This document shows, one piece after another, positions 21,542-32,736 of a stretch of 64,000 nt of DNA. The position numbers were made by a program, and so were the translations under genes. The first letter of the stretch is position 1. The number at the start of each line of letters is the position of its first letter. The stretch spans positions 1,116,001-1,180,000 of the forward strand of contig CP087214.1 of the NCBI GenBank assembly GCA_020912385.1, read 5' to 3'. The DNA comes from Neofusicoccum parvum. Its lineage: Eukaryota; Ascomycota; Dothideomycetes; Botryosphaeriales; Botryosphaeriaceae. Under the pieces are notes generated by a model. The model was not told the DNA's origin. It saw only the letters and a list, made by a program, of their open reading frames with translations, and did no database searches.

Positions 21542-24145
21542 CTAGCCATCCGGGTGATCCATATAGCTTTGAATCTGCTTCTTCATGCCATTGAGAATAG
21601 TCTCCTGGCGGCAAAGCTCGATGCGCTCCTTCTCCTCGGGCGGTGTCTTGCGAGCCGCAAGAGTGGTGTACAAAGTGTGGTACTTGGCGTAGTACACCTT
21701 GAATTGGGCACTAAGCTCGATAGCGCGACGAACATTGAGAGGCAAGTTGAGGTAGTCAGGTGAAGCGGAGCTGTAGTCATGAAGACTCTGAGGGGAGTCG
21801 TGGTGGTGAGCCGGAGCCGCATTCGCGTGTTGAGAGTGAGACGAAGTAGTTGAGGAGATGGACGAGGCTCCAGAGTAAGAGGGCGTCGGCGTCTGAGTGG
21901 TATTGGGGGCTTTGTAAGAAGTGGCCAGCTTCTTGGCAGCGGGTGGCTTCGTGTTGGTATCCAAGTCTTGCGCTTTACGCTTCGTGGACGTCTTCTCCGT
22001 GCTAGGAGGAGTGGCCGTCGTGCCATTGGCCACTGGAGTGCTGTGAGCAGTCCTGCGCTGCTTGCTGGTGACGTCATGCTTGTGGATGTCGTTGTCGATG
22101 TCATTTGCCTTACGCTTAAGGGTACGGTCGGAGTTGCCGGGAGTATTGGCACTGGCGGACGTTGATGAGACGAGGGACTTCTTCGGAATCCGCTGCTTCT
22201 CTACATCAGAAGCAGCAGCGGGAGATCCAGTCGATGGCGAAGTCTTGGATCTGTGGTCCGACACTTTCTTTGTTGAGGTGAAGGGCTTCTCGGTGATCTT
22301 GGGCTGAGTGGTCTTTCCAGTTGATCCAGCGGCCTTCTGCTCGGTTACCTTGCGCTCTGGCTGCAAAACCCTCTTGAAGCCTCCCATCGGACCTTCTGTC
22401 AGGCCGGTGGACTTGCTGGTGCCAGTGGCCTGTTGGGGCTTCTTCGTGGCGGGCCTGGTGCCTGCTTTCAGGTCTTGCTTGACCGTCTCTTTGCTGTGCT
22501 TGGCAGGAGCGACCACTGCACTCTGTCTAGCTGCCTCTCCCTTTGCTACCCTGCCAGTCTTCTGCAGGTCTTGGGCAGAGGCGTCCTTGCTGCTTGCATT
22601 CGACGTCTTCAGCACCTTCCTCTTCCCATTGCTGCTGGCACTTTCCGTATCGTCCTGGACAGACTGCTTGAGTCTCTTCTTCTGAACTTGGCTTTCCTTC
22701 TCGTCATCGATCGGCCGCTTGATGACCCTCACCTGGGCCGGGCGTTCCTTGATCTCATCGGTTCTTCCGAGCTTCCTACGCTCAGGAGCATCCTTCTCTT
22801 CACCAGTGGCCCTCTTCAAGGGCTTTTTCTGAGAAACGGCCGCGTTACTCTCATCAGTCGGAGGCTTGACGATCTTGTTCCGAGCAGCGATACCAAAGGA
22901 GTCTTCCTCAACCTTCTTCTTCCTGGGCTCTTTCTTCTTGGGTTCAGCCACCTTCTTAGTCAGTGACTTCAGACGTTGGGTTGGCTTCATCGTTGGCGTG
23001 GCACTCTTCTGGGTCGTTGCAGGAGCACCCAAACTCAACTTCGACACCACTTTGCCTTTGCCACGCTCTTCCTCCGGAAGGAACTTCTGCCAAACCTTAT
23101 CCTGAGGGTCGAGTCTTTGGCGATCCAATGCACGGATGGCGTTGTCGATAGCTTGCTGACGGATCTCATCCGACGGGTAGGCGAAGTTGAACACGTCGAG
23201 CTCTTTGTAAGATTTGTCTGCCAGCTTCCATTCTCCACCTCCAAGCTCTTTACCAACCTTCCCAAGCATAGCCATGATATCTTCCTTCGGTGCACGAAGC
23301 TTTCGGACGATGTCTTGTACCTTTACAGACTTGATGGCCAGGAAATGCATGAGCGGCACGCGGATTGCCTTCTGGATGAGCGACATACTCGAAGGGGCTG
23401 AGGTCGGCGCGGTCGGTTTCGGCGATGCGGCGGATAGCGAGGGGCTCGAAGCGTTCGAGGAGTTCTGGGCAAGCATTCTCCGTCCGAGAACGTTTCCCTG
23501 GCTGGCTGTACCTTTCTTACCTAGGTACCTCTTCTGTCGGTCGAGTTCGTTGAGGCGGAGCGGGTCGATATCCATGGAGACTCTGTTGCTTGCAGAAGTT
23601 AACCTCAAAACTTCGTTTTGATCGATGATCTGGGGAGCAGACTTTGCTGCCGTTTTCTCTTTTCTTATGGCCTCCATGTTCGATTTCAAGGTTTGCAGAG
23701 CGGCGTCGGCACCGCTCATGGCCTGATCGGCCTGCTGGAGGGCGAGACGGTGGTCGACCGAGCCCTTGAAGTGAAGCTCGGCGTCGGATGTATCTTCGGG
23801 CGTCGAGGGGTCGGCGGTCGCGTACAGTTCATTTCTAAACCTTTCCTTGGAAGCGTCAAGGACGATTTTGGTCTCGCCGTACTTGAGGATCTGGGGTCAC
23901 AGTCAGTGGGTGCATCAACGCTGCGGAGGTGAGGTTGGTGCACGCACTGGGTTCTGGCCGAAGATGACCACCGGAGGACGACCGTTGCGGACGCTTGTGA
24001 GCATACCGTCGACGACATCCTGGGTGATCTCGACGAGCATGGCAGGCTGTCCTCTGCTGCCGCTCGGAACCTGCTTTTCGCCGATGTACTTATCCGGCGC
24101 TCCAAGGAGCGCGATGCCGGCGCCCGACCGGCCGTCGTCGGCCAT
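21542..24145 (-). CDS. RNA polymerase II elongation factor ELL-like
   Basis: Two exons (24145-23948 and 23890-21542), 848 aa. The N-terminal ELL domain spans roughly residues 1-290. It begins with a beta-rich part (YIGEKQVPSGSRGQPAMLVEITQDVVDGM, then ILKYGETKIVLDASKERFRNELY) and includes a winged-helix-like segment (IRVPLMHFLAIKSVKVQDIVRKL). A long Lys/Ser/Thr/Pro-rich low-complexity linker follows. The C-terminus (DYLNLPLNVRRAIELSAQFKVYYAKYHTLY...RIELCRQETILNGMKKQI) matches the occludin/ELL homology region. ELL suppresses transient pausing of RNA polymerase II in the nucleus, with EAF as partner. The start is the first ATG (MADDGRSGAGIALLG). Confidence 0.85.
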
Positions 24146-26718
24146 GGTAGGCGAAGTTATCGTTAGTGGCAGCTGCAGGTGTGCGGAAACGCGGTCGCGG
24201 GCGTTGGGGAGCAGGTCGCGCGTCCGGGCTGAGGACCGGTCTAGGGTGGTGAGAGAGCGCGGGTAGCTGGCACACCCGGGCGGGCGGCTCTACAGGCAAA
24301 CCGAAGGTGCAATTGGCGATCCAGGATGATTGCCGGCGTGTGAGTTTGAGGCGGCAGAGCGAGCTGGTGTGAGAGTCGGAGCACGCAGCAAGCTGGGCGG
24401 CGTGCTGGTGGGCGGAGGGTGGTGAGGGTGGTGAGGGTGGTGAGGAATGGAGGTAGGGCTATGGAGCGGAGTCGGGGCAGCCAGGTGCAAGCGAGCCCTG
24501 GAGGAGCGTCAAAGCCGAGCGACACACGAAAGGGCCGGGCGTGGCGTGCGTGGGTAAGCCACTGCGCTGGCGGATCGAAACGGCCTTTGTGAGGGTGAAG
24601 AGAGGGCGGCGCAGCTCGATGGCGCTACGACTACGGTACCTCATCCCGCCCGCAGCAGCAGGGCATGGGCGGCTTGTTCAATGCCCGCCGGCACTGCCCG
24701 TCCGCCGTCGCACGCGCTTCGCCGGCACACGCTCAGATTCACTGCAGCAGACATATTGCAGGCCCGCCGAGCACCGGTGCGCCGTCGCCCGCCGCGCAGG
24801 CCGTCCATGCCAACGGCCTCGCGCGCTGCGACGCTGCTGGGAACGGCGGCCGGAGCACCACGCCAGCGCGGCCGGGCTCCAGATCGATTGGCGTTGGCCC
24901 CAGGTGGGCTCTTCCGCTCACTACTGTCGCGGCGGCGCTTCCGTTGTGCCCGCGTCACCCGCCGAGCTAGATGGGGGCTGGCGCAGCCTCACCTCGCGGC
25001 GACTGGCGACTCCGCGCTGCTGCCGCGCCGGCTGCCTTTGTTCTCTGTGCCCTCGGCGCGCCTTTGTTGGCAGGCAGCCACGCGCTGACGCTCCGCGAGA
25101 GCTCCCGCATGCCCATCCTTGCATGTTGCGGCATCTCGCGGCGGGCGGGCCCTAAACCCAAGCTCACGGAACTCTGCGCGGATCAAAGCAGAAGGAGATC
25201 AACGCCCTCAGCCAAACACCGTGTGGCCGCCCGCCTGCGCTCCCCCGGCCGCCAGCAGCCCGCGCTTCACAGCTCTCGGGCGCCGCTCTGCCGCCCGCTG
25301 CAGCGCCGCGCCGCGCTGCTCGTCCCCGCGTCGAGTCCTGGGGCCAGCTGTCAAGCCACAGGCAGAAGCCGACTGCTCCGATCGCGCCGACTCAGGGTGC
25401 CGGGGCAGGCGGCCAATCCGTGTTGTATGAACCCCCATTAATCGCGACGCACTCGCCTGCCCGCGCGCGCCCGGCCCTCTGCGCCGACCCCCGGCGCCCC
25501 CGGCGGAGAGCGTTCCTGAGCCCTGGTCACCTCGCCAATGCCAGTGCGACAGCCATCGAGTCGGCGCAAAGGCGGCTGCTTAAAAAAGGAAAACACCTGC
25601 CCTGGCCCAGAGCCTCGACGGCCCTGTCAGCCCAAGGGCCCCGCCAGCCCGCCCCGAAGCGGCAGCCCTGCTCAGCCCGCCTCGACAGGGCTCAGAGGGT
25701 GTGCCGGTGTCTCGCGGCCCCCTCTGCTGCTGGCCCTGCTGGCCTGCGAGCCCGGGCTGGAGCTGTTCCTGCAGCACGAGACTCGCACCACTAGCTCCTC
25801 CACTTGCCATCTACCCGCAGGGCCACGGGCCGCCGGATGGATGGTCCTTGACTGACTCCGCCCTCGTGTTATTCGTGGATGGTGGGGTCACGCTGCCGGC
25901 ATGCAAGCCGCCTGCGCTGGGCCCGGCGTTCACGTGTGTTCCGCCAAAGTTACCACTAGCAGTGGCCTGAGATGTCCATCCCTGGCGCGCCAGCCAGCCA
26001 GCAGCCAGCGGCCAGCGGCCAGCGGCCAGCGGGCGCCGGAGCCGTGGGCGTGCTCTCGTACCCTGCCCGAGCAACCTCCTCCCATGACGGTGCCCCAAGC
26101 GGTCAGCGCCGGAGAGGGCGGCCAGCGCTCGCCAAATGAATGCTTTTTTGGTGGCTGCCTCTGCGGTCAGCGCTTGCTTGCTCAGCACGCTGTCCGTCCT
26201 CGTGCGACCGCAGACGAGATGGTGGCTACAGCTGCGAATATCTCAAATGCCCAGCCACTAGCCGTTCCTGGCCGACATGACGATGCGCGCCTCTGTTCCA
26301 CTGCCCGGTCTGCTGCCAGCAAACAACCGCTTTGCAGTTACACGCACAATGTCCAATTCCACACGCCCCGCGGCCGGCCACACGCCAGGGCAGGCCGCGT
26401 CCGCCGCCCGGAGGCGTGCTCCTGCACACGATCGCGCCCGCAGACAGCCACGCGCCTTGCCTTTTCCTGGATCCAGACGCTGCTCCGAGATTCGATGCGT
26501 TGCTTCTTGCTACTGCTCTACGTACGTGTATGCGAACACTGCATCTGAGATCCCATCTCACAATCACTGTTCGCGGGGCGCGATCTGAAACCGCGTTTGT
26601 GAAACCACATTGGTTTTGCCCGTTTCACCGTCCAAACGATAAAGAAAACCAGCAGACGCTCAGAGAGCTGGGATTCCAATTGCTGCCACAGCCCCTTGCG
26701 CTGCTATTGAAACCGCCC
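24146..26718. other. Long GC-rich non-coding stretch
   Basis: 2.57 kb with no supportable gene. Open frames over 100 codons occur in most frames (for example 24541-25155 and 25901-26548), which reflects GC content rather than coding: their translations are Arg/Pro/Ala/Cys-rich, mutually overlapping and family-less. It contains the tandem repeat at 26004-26031, the ELL promoter on its left, and the 3' UTR of the cutinase gene on its right. Confidence 0.5.
26004..26031. repeat. Short tandem repeat, 7-bp unit gccagcg
   Basis: Four adjacent copies of gccagcg, preceded by degenerate copies (cagccagccagcag) from about 25991. Non-coding simple repeat. Confidence 0.75.
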
Positions 26719-27644
26719 TCATAGCAGTGTCTGCACCCAAGCAGCCGCCTCCTCGTCGTAATTCTCAGGATACTCGCCGTGCACGGAAACACTGGTGCCG
26801 CCGGCGCAGAACGGGTCGCCCTCGTCGCAGTACGAGCGAATCTTAGCGGCATAATATTGATTAAGAATAGCCAGCTGCGCGGCGGTGCGCGGGTAGAGCT
26901 GGAGAGCGGGCGGAAATGATCAGCACATGTCTTTTCGGGGCACGCCTTAGGAATGCTTACCCCATCCTCCGTCGCCGTCCCCTCGTCATACGACTGGCCG
27001 GCGACATGTCTTGGGTCCCCGTACCAGACGACAGCGGTGACTGCGCGTCTCCATCAGCAAGCGACTCTGGCGGTCTGCATTTCAAATCTTACCATGTTCA
27101 CCGATATCCGTCGAAACGGGATCCGTCGCAGCGCCCAGGCCAGAGCCGCCGCCACCGCTCAGCGCATCCCCGGTGACGTGCGCTCCCTAAATCAACAACA
27201 CGGTTAGCCGCGCGCTGTCCAAAATCTCCCGTGCGCCGAAAATAATATGGGAAAAGGAGGGCGCTCGGCGATAAGTCGACGGGTGGCGGGCAGACTGACC
27301 TGAGAGTATCCAAGGAGTATAATCTTAGAGTCCGGGCATGCCTCGACGTAGGTCGTCAATTGGCTCATGGACGCCTGCATCCCCTGCTGCGTCGACGAGA
27401 TGTAATTGAAGGTGGCAGGGTAGATGATGTCCTCGTAGTCTGCATCGTCGTTGTTCGCGATGATCAAATTTGCGAGCGATCCCATGTCGCCCGGGTACTC
27501 TTCCGTCGTGCCTCTGGCGATCAGGATGTGGACTGCGGAGCAGCTCGTCTGGCGCCCAGCGAGGGTGCCGGCCTTGCCCGCAATGGTGGGGAGCGCATGG
27601 CACAATGGCAGCAAGAGCGCAGCAGCAGCAATAGGACCGATCAT
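26719..27644 (-). CDS. Secreted cutinase/acetylxylan esterase (carbohydrate esterase family 5)
   Basis: Extracellular serine esterase acting on cutin or acetylated xylan. Exons 27644-27300, 27186-27093, 27040-26961 and 26898-26719 give 232 aa. The start is the ATG giving MIGPIAAAALLLPLCHALP, a good signal peptide; the ORF remains open upstream of it. The nucleophile Ser114 is in GYSQG; the intron falls exactly between Gln115 and Gly116. The rest of the triad is Asp201 in the C-DEGDPFC loop and His213 in VHGEYP. Cys35-Cys103 and Cys197-Cys204 match the two family disulfides. AVVWYGDPRH is the usual CE5 strand. Substrate (cutin versus acetylxylan) cannot be decided from motifs. A TATA box lies 132 bp upstream. 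Plausibly induced on plant material. Confidence 0.93.
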
Positions 27645-27775
27645 CTTGAAACCGAAGCAGCACTCTGCAGCAATCGCAAAGCTACACAACCAGCAACGAC
27701 TGCTGAAGCCTGACCACGAAAGGTACGAACGAGCCCCACACTCCGATCTCTACTGTTTCCTCCGCGCATTCACCA

Positions 27776-27782
27776 TTTTATA
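27776..27782 (-). promoter_or_regulatory. TATA box of the cutinase gene
   Basis: The minus strand reads TATAAAA, 132 bases upstream of the start codon of the CE5 esterase gene. Confidence 0.6.
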
Positions 27783-29152
27783 GCCATGTTCGGCGGGGCT
27801 AAGTACCGACATCTTCCTCCGCTTTATTGTTTCAACCAACTGCTCTATTGTCACTATACTCGCCAAGTGGTTCGAGTAGGCTTAGGACTTATACACAACT
27901 GCCTAAACCAGCAAAGCGGGGCTTGTCAACGGCACTTGGCCGCGCGTTGATCCACCACGTGCGGACGTTGAGTGCCGGAGAAGCTGCCACATGAGGCCTG
28001 GAAGGTCAACGTTGCTTGTCGTTCATTGCGGGCACTCTTGGCGAGAGAACCGTCACGATTTGAGGACCAAACCTCGCCGAAGATGTCTACTCCACGCGTT
28101 GCTGCTTTCTTTCATTGACCTCGAAGACTGCCCGGAGCTGTCGTGCCATGGCATGTCCGGCGAGCAGAAATGAGCGTTCGGGTTGAGAGCCCATACAAGA
28201 TTAATCTCCATGGCTCCGGCGTGCAAGACGAGCGCATAGTCTTCGGATGAGTTGCAGCATTCGTCCGGACAAGCAGGTCCGCGTCTCGGTGCAGTCCTGT
28301 TTCCTGAAGAAGGCCCCACGTCCGTTTGAATTCATTTGATCACAGAGCACGCCGGGACCCGGTTTCAGTAGACAGGCCTAGTTCCTGACGACATGCACAA
28401 CTGTAAGGGGAGCTGTCTTGTTCAAAGCCCATCGAAAGATGGTCTACAGCAGCACCACCATTACCCCGCGGCGAAAGGCGACCCCCAGTGCTCTACACTC
28501 CGGAGCTAGAGCAGACATAGCGTTCAATGCCAGCAGAGCTTTTCTCCAGACCTCACTAGATGAGCTCAGGGATTTGCGGCTGCTGTCGGTAATCGTAGAT
28601 CCGGGAAGCAAGGAATATTGGGAAGCTGCACGGAGAGACGCTCTTTTGTGGTTTGCTGCTTCAGTGTTCTGGAAACCGGCTAGCCACGCCAGCTTCCTCA
28701 TTCTCTACAGAGGTGCGAGCCACGGGCCTGCAAGGTGGAAGAGTGCGGGGCGGCGACCAGGCCCAAAGCCGCGCTTGCAGCCAGTTGCAAAAGCAACTTC
28801 CTGTTATGGCGCCACCACCGAATCGCACCACGCCCTCGTGCGGGATGGACTGGAGCGATTGTACCTGTCACTTTCTGGCTGTCCGAAGGGTTTAGCCACA
28901 ACGCCAAGGCCACGGGCTGAAAGGGTCCGGGTCTCTGCCTGCGGGGCCACGCTAGACGGATTCAACGGTAGCTACAGCTCTTCGCAGCTCAGCCTGCACC
29001 TGTCGAACACTTCGCGAATAGCGCAATCAGCCTTTGAATCCTGCGGAGATCGACGATCGGCAAGAAAATGTCGCGCTGCTGAGTCCTCATCCCGACAGGA
29101 AACCAAGACCGCCCACCCAGACAGGCACGAGTTTCCTGCATGCAGGCACAGA

Positions 29153-29188
29153 CACGCAACATACACACACCACACACACACCACACCA
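29153..29188. repeat. CA-rich microsatellite
   Basis: Imperfect (CA)n with interspersed CCA (acacacaccacacacacacc). Non-coding. Confidence 0.8.
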
Positions 29189-29645
29189 GCAGCCACGACG
29201 GGCATCGAGATGCGGCCCTGTCGGCCGGTGCATGTGTTGCCCCCCTCACATTTGCGTCTCCGGTCCGGTACCTTTTAGTCCGCACCACCCAGCAGCGCCC
29301 TTGAAACCTTCCCGTGGTATGAAATGTGCACCCTTCTTTCCACCCCGCACCCGGGCCTAGCGCTGCACTCGGCAGTCGACGCCGAGCGTCGGGAAAAAGA
29401 GACCTCAAGGCCCAAGGCCGCAGGCCGCAGGCCCCAGGCCCCGTCAAACCGACCAGCCAACTAAGTCTGACCGGCCGGCCAGCAAGGCTTCCCCTCCGCG
29501 ACCCTCGCTCGCCTCGCCCGCCCGTCATGTGTGAGGCCAAGCACGCACGCTAACCACCTACCCGCACGTGTGCATCCCGCATCCGGCTTGCCCCATCGGG
29601 GGCCAGGGAAAGCGCACGCGCGGTTCGCGGCAGAAAACGGGGCAG

Positions 29646-29678
29646 CGCAGCAGCACCAGCACCAGCACCAGCAGCACC
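29646..29678. repeat. CAG/CAC trinucleotide-type repeat
   Basis: Run built of cag and cac triplets (cagcagcaccagcaccagca and onward). No supportable ORF uses it. Confidence 0.75.
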
Positions 29679-30954
29679 TGACGGCATTCCCATCAATCAG
29701 GCGCGCGCGCGCGCGGGGCCTGACGTCTCCGCGCGTGTGGACGAGGGCGGGAAGGCCAACCGCCGTCGTCATCGGCAGCCAGGCCCCGCGACGTTCGTGT
29801 GTGCGACGCGTGTCCCCGTTTGTGTGTTATTGTCGCACAGCGTTCTCCCAGTTCGGGGCGCTCTTCCTCTCTTCCTCTCTCTTCCTCTCTCGGTTGCATT
29901 GGAGCTAAGAAGAAAAACACGAGGTCCTGGGGTACGAAGGTACATGCATGGATTAGCGGCAGGCGCGGTAACATTTACGGGTACGTACGGAGGGAGCGTC
30001 GGCAAAGAAGGCTAGCGCTTGCGGCAGCACGGGACGATGATGCACATGCCGTTCATGCACGCGTTGCCTGCCTGCTTCTTTCCTGCTTCGGGTTGCACGG
30101 CAGTATTGTGAGGATTCTGGGCGCGAGGGTTCGGGGGAGGAAAATGGAATTACCTGGTTCGCCGCTCGGGACACGGCAATGAACAGTGTAGAAAAGAGCG
30201 GCACAAAGGGCACGCGAGTTGTGGCTGGTAGAAAGCCGTCGATCTGCTGTTTGATGCGTGTTTGGGGAAGACTTCTTCCAAGGGTTCATGCAGGAACGCT
30301 TCAAATGAAAGACTCTCTGTTTGGGTGCAAGCTGCGCACGTGTTCAGGCAAGGTGTGATTTGGTTGCATTAATGAAACGGCGCAACCGCCGTACCTGAGG
30401 AATGAAGTCGTTATTGGATATTAATTGGAGTATAATTGAGTGGCGAGCATGCGCGCGTACAGCAACGAGGAATGCGTTAAGCTGTACCAAGTAAGCCTGA
30501 AAAGCGCAAGGTCCGAGGCACAAAGGATATGAAGTATGGTTCGTTACTGTCGTTGGACAGCCGCTTTGGTGCTGCAGACATTTCTTCCCTGCCTTTGTCT
30601 TCGAGTTCCACCTCAAGGTCAATTCTACGCGGCTCTCATATCCCCTCGCCAGAGCTGGATTGCATCTGCTGCAACACGCTGCACGTAACGATAGATAGTA
30701 ATATCAATGCAATCAAACCCAGTAGGAGAGGAGACCTGAATCATACCTCGATGAATCCAGTGAGCAGAAAAAGCCCATCTCCTGTATGCAACCTACGCCA
30801 TGCAACCAAGAAACCTGTATCAGACTCCCCCATCCGCAGCCAAAGCCCTCTCAGCGCCAGTCCAAAGAACATTCATGTTGCCAGCCGTAGACCCAGCCCC
30901 AATGCACACAGCCCGCCAAGTATTGCGGAATCGATCAAGCAGTATTAACGACGC

Positions 30955-31640
30955 TCAAGAAGCAAGCTCCTCCTCGGTGAGATCGCGGTGACGGGCAAGG
31001 ACGTTACGCTTGAACTCCTCGGGGTCCTTGTCCCAGAGCTCGGCGGCCTGGCCGTTCAGCGGGCTCGCGCTGTTCAATTGTCAGCACACTGGCGTCAAGA
31101 ATAGCGTCCACTCCAGAATCCTCCCGAGGGCTGGTGCGACTTACTTGTTCGGCTCGCCCAGCAGGCTCTGCAAGCTCAGCAGCACCGACTGCACGTTGTA
31201 GATGGCGCTCCACTTCTCCTTCAGGATGTCAAGGCAGATGCGGCCCGAGAAGTCGATGTTGGGATGGTAGATGGGCGTCTTGAACAGCACAGTCGGCGCG
31301 ACGTAGGGGTAGTTGTGCGGGAAAGAGAAGGACAGCTTGAGGGTCAGGCCGGCGTAGGGCGTGCCCTCGGGGCCCTCGATGGTGCCGGTCCACTCGAGGA
31401 AGTTGGCCTCGTTGGGGAAGGCCGAGACGCCGGGCGAGGGCGACATCATGAGCGTCATCAGCTCGGTTTGGAGGCTGTGCGGGGTGGTCAGCTGCTGCGG
31501 TCTGCGGCAGATGGAGGCATGGTGGTACGCTACCGCTTCGTGACATTGCCGGTGTTGGCGGGCCTGGCCGGAGCCGACGCCTTGTTGGCCTCGGGGATGG
31601 AGTCGGTCAGGTTGGCGGTGGGGTTGATGGCGGAGTCCAT
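30955..31640 (-). CDS. Ubiquitin-conjugating enzyme E2, UBE2C/Ubc11 type
   Basis: E2 enzyme of the class that works with the anaphase-promoting complex to start ubiquitin chains on mitotic regulators. Exons 31640-31534, 31474-31145 and 31069-30955 give 183 aa. The N-terminal extension of about 30 residues before the UBC core is typical of UBE2C, which uses it to restrain APC/C activity. The core shows the FPHNYPYVAPTV segment, the HPN motif in IYHPNID, and catalytic Cys116 in GRICLDILKEKWSA. It continues with the UBE2C-typical NVQSVLLSLQSLLGEPN and ASPLNGQAAELW. The last exon begins inside the Asn codon after GEPN. Downstream is a 3' UTR; the gene upstream is more than 1 kb away. Confidence 0.93.
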
Positions 31641-32736
31641 GGTGGCGCGGTGTGTCTTTGCGGACTGGAGAGTGTGTCGGAGGCGAGGCGATGCAGAAGG
31701 AGACGATCCAGACGGCCGGGTAGAGCAGGAGGCACGCGCTTTGTACAGAACACAGACAATGGAGGATGGAGGTTGTGGTAGGAGCAAGGAAGCGCTGGGC
31801 GGGGGCTGGCGCTAAAGCCTTTTCCATTGTTTACCTGCGCCTGGCAACCAAGGCAACGCCTGGCCAAAGCTCGCTGCGCCGCGTCGCGTTCGCGTCGCGT
31901 TCGGTCGCGCCGGCCTCAGGCCATTCATTACTTAACTCCAATTCGAGCCCTGGCTTGCGATGCCCGCGACCGCTCACCGCCGTCTCCACAGGCTCATCAA
32001 TTTCGCGAGGCCGCCGTCGTTTCATGCAGCAGTGGACAAAGCGTGACAGGCGCGTGACGCTGGGCTGCCGTCCATCCCGCTTGCGGCCATGACATCGCCG
32101 GCAACTCGAAACCGCGGCACCCGTCGACTTTCGCATCGGTTGTTTCCCGTGAACTCTCTCTGCCACTCTTGGGGCGAGTCGCCAAGAGAAGCATATGGCC
32201 CTGACTTTTCCGAACATCAGCAATCGAGAGCAACTCGGCTTCTTTCTCATGAGCATGAAAAAGCAGCGAGCGAAAGTTCGCCAGTCCATAACACATCATG
32301 ACGACGAGGTGTCTCTTGCAAACAGCGAGTTGAAGCATTCGTCTGGGTGGGAGGGTGCTCTTCCTTCGACTTCGACAATGCAAGTACTGAGCATCCAAAT
32401 CACCAGGAGCAGGTCTTAGAGTGGGGGAGAAGAGTCCTCAGCCCTGCATTTCCTTTTGTCTATGTTAGGATATGTTAAGATATCGCCTCTTCCTTCGCGT
32501 GTGCCACCTTCAGGCAGTTGTGAGCACAAAGAGAAATTCGCTTCCCAACGTATTCCAAGCAAAATAGACGTACACATCTTCCAATCACCATACGAACTTG
32601 GGTCCACCCATCACTTCCGGGCGCACTTCACGACAAGACTTCAAACGGCAAAAAGTGGGGTATCATTCAAATACTCAGTCCACCAGGCCAACCTCCCGTA
32701 TAAGCCACACCATTACTCCCCAGCCCGTCCACCCTC
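31641..32736. other. Intergenic region, nothing recognised
   Basis: 1.1 kb: promoter of the E2 gene on the left and 3' UTR of the glycosyltransferase fusion gene on the right. No supported ORF or RNA gene. Confidence 0.5.

Larger units (their letters stand above)
27645..30954. other. Long intergenic region with simple repeats
   Basis: 3.3 kb between the cutinase gene and the convergent-side end of the E2 gene. The longest open frame (28418-29278 plus, 286 codons) changes composition along its length and ends in a CA-repeat-encoded His/Thr run, so I do not accept it as a gene. It contains CA and CAG/CAC microsatellites and a GC alternation (gcgcgcgcgcgcg near 29701). Confidence 0.5.

Noticed and set aside
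25901..26548. 215-codon plus-strand frame
   Set aside because: Includes the gccagcg tandem repeat and has no recognisable domain; likely non-coding.
28418..29278. 286-codon plus-strand open frame
   Set aside because: Composition shifts along its length, its end is encoded by a CA microsatellite, and no family resemblance or splice support exists.
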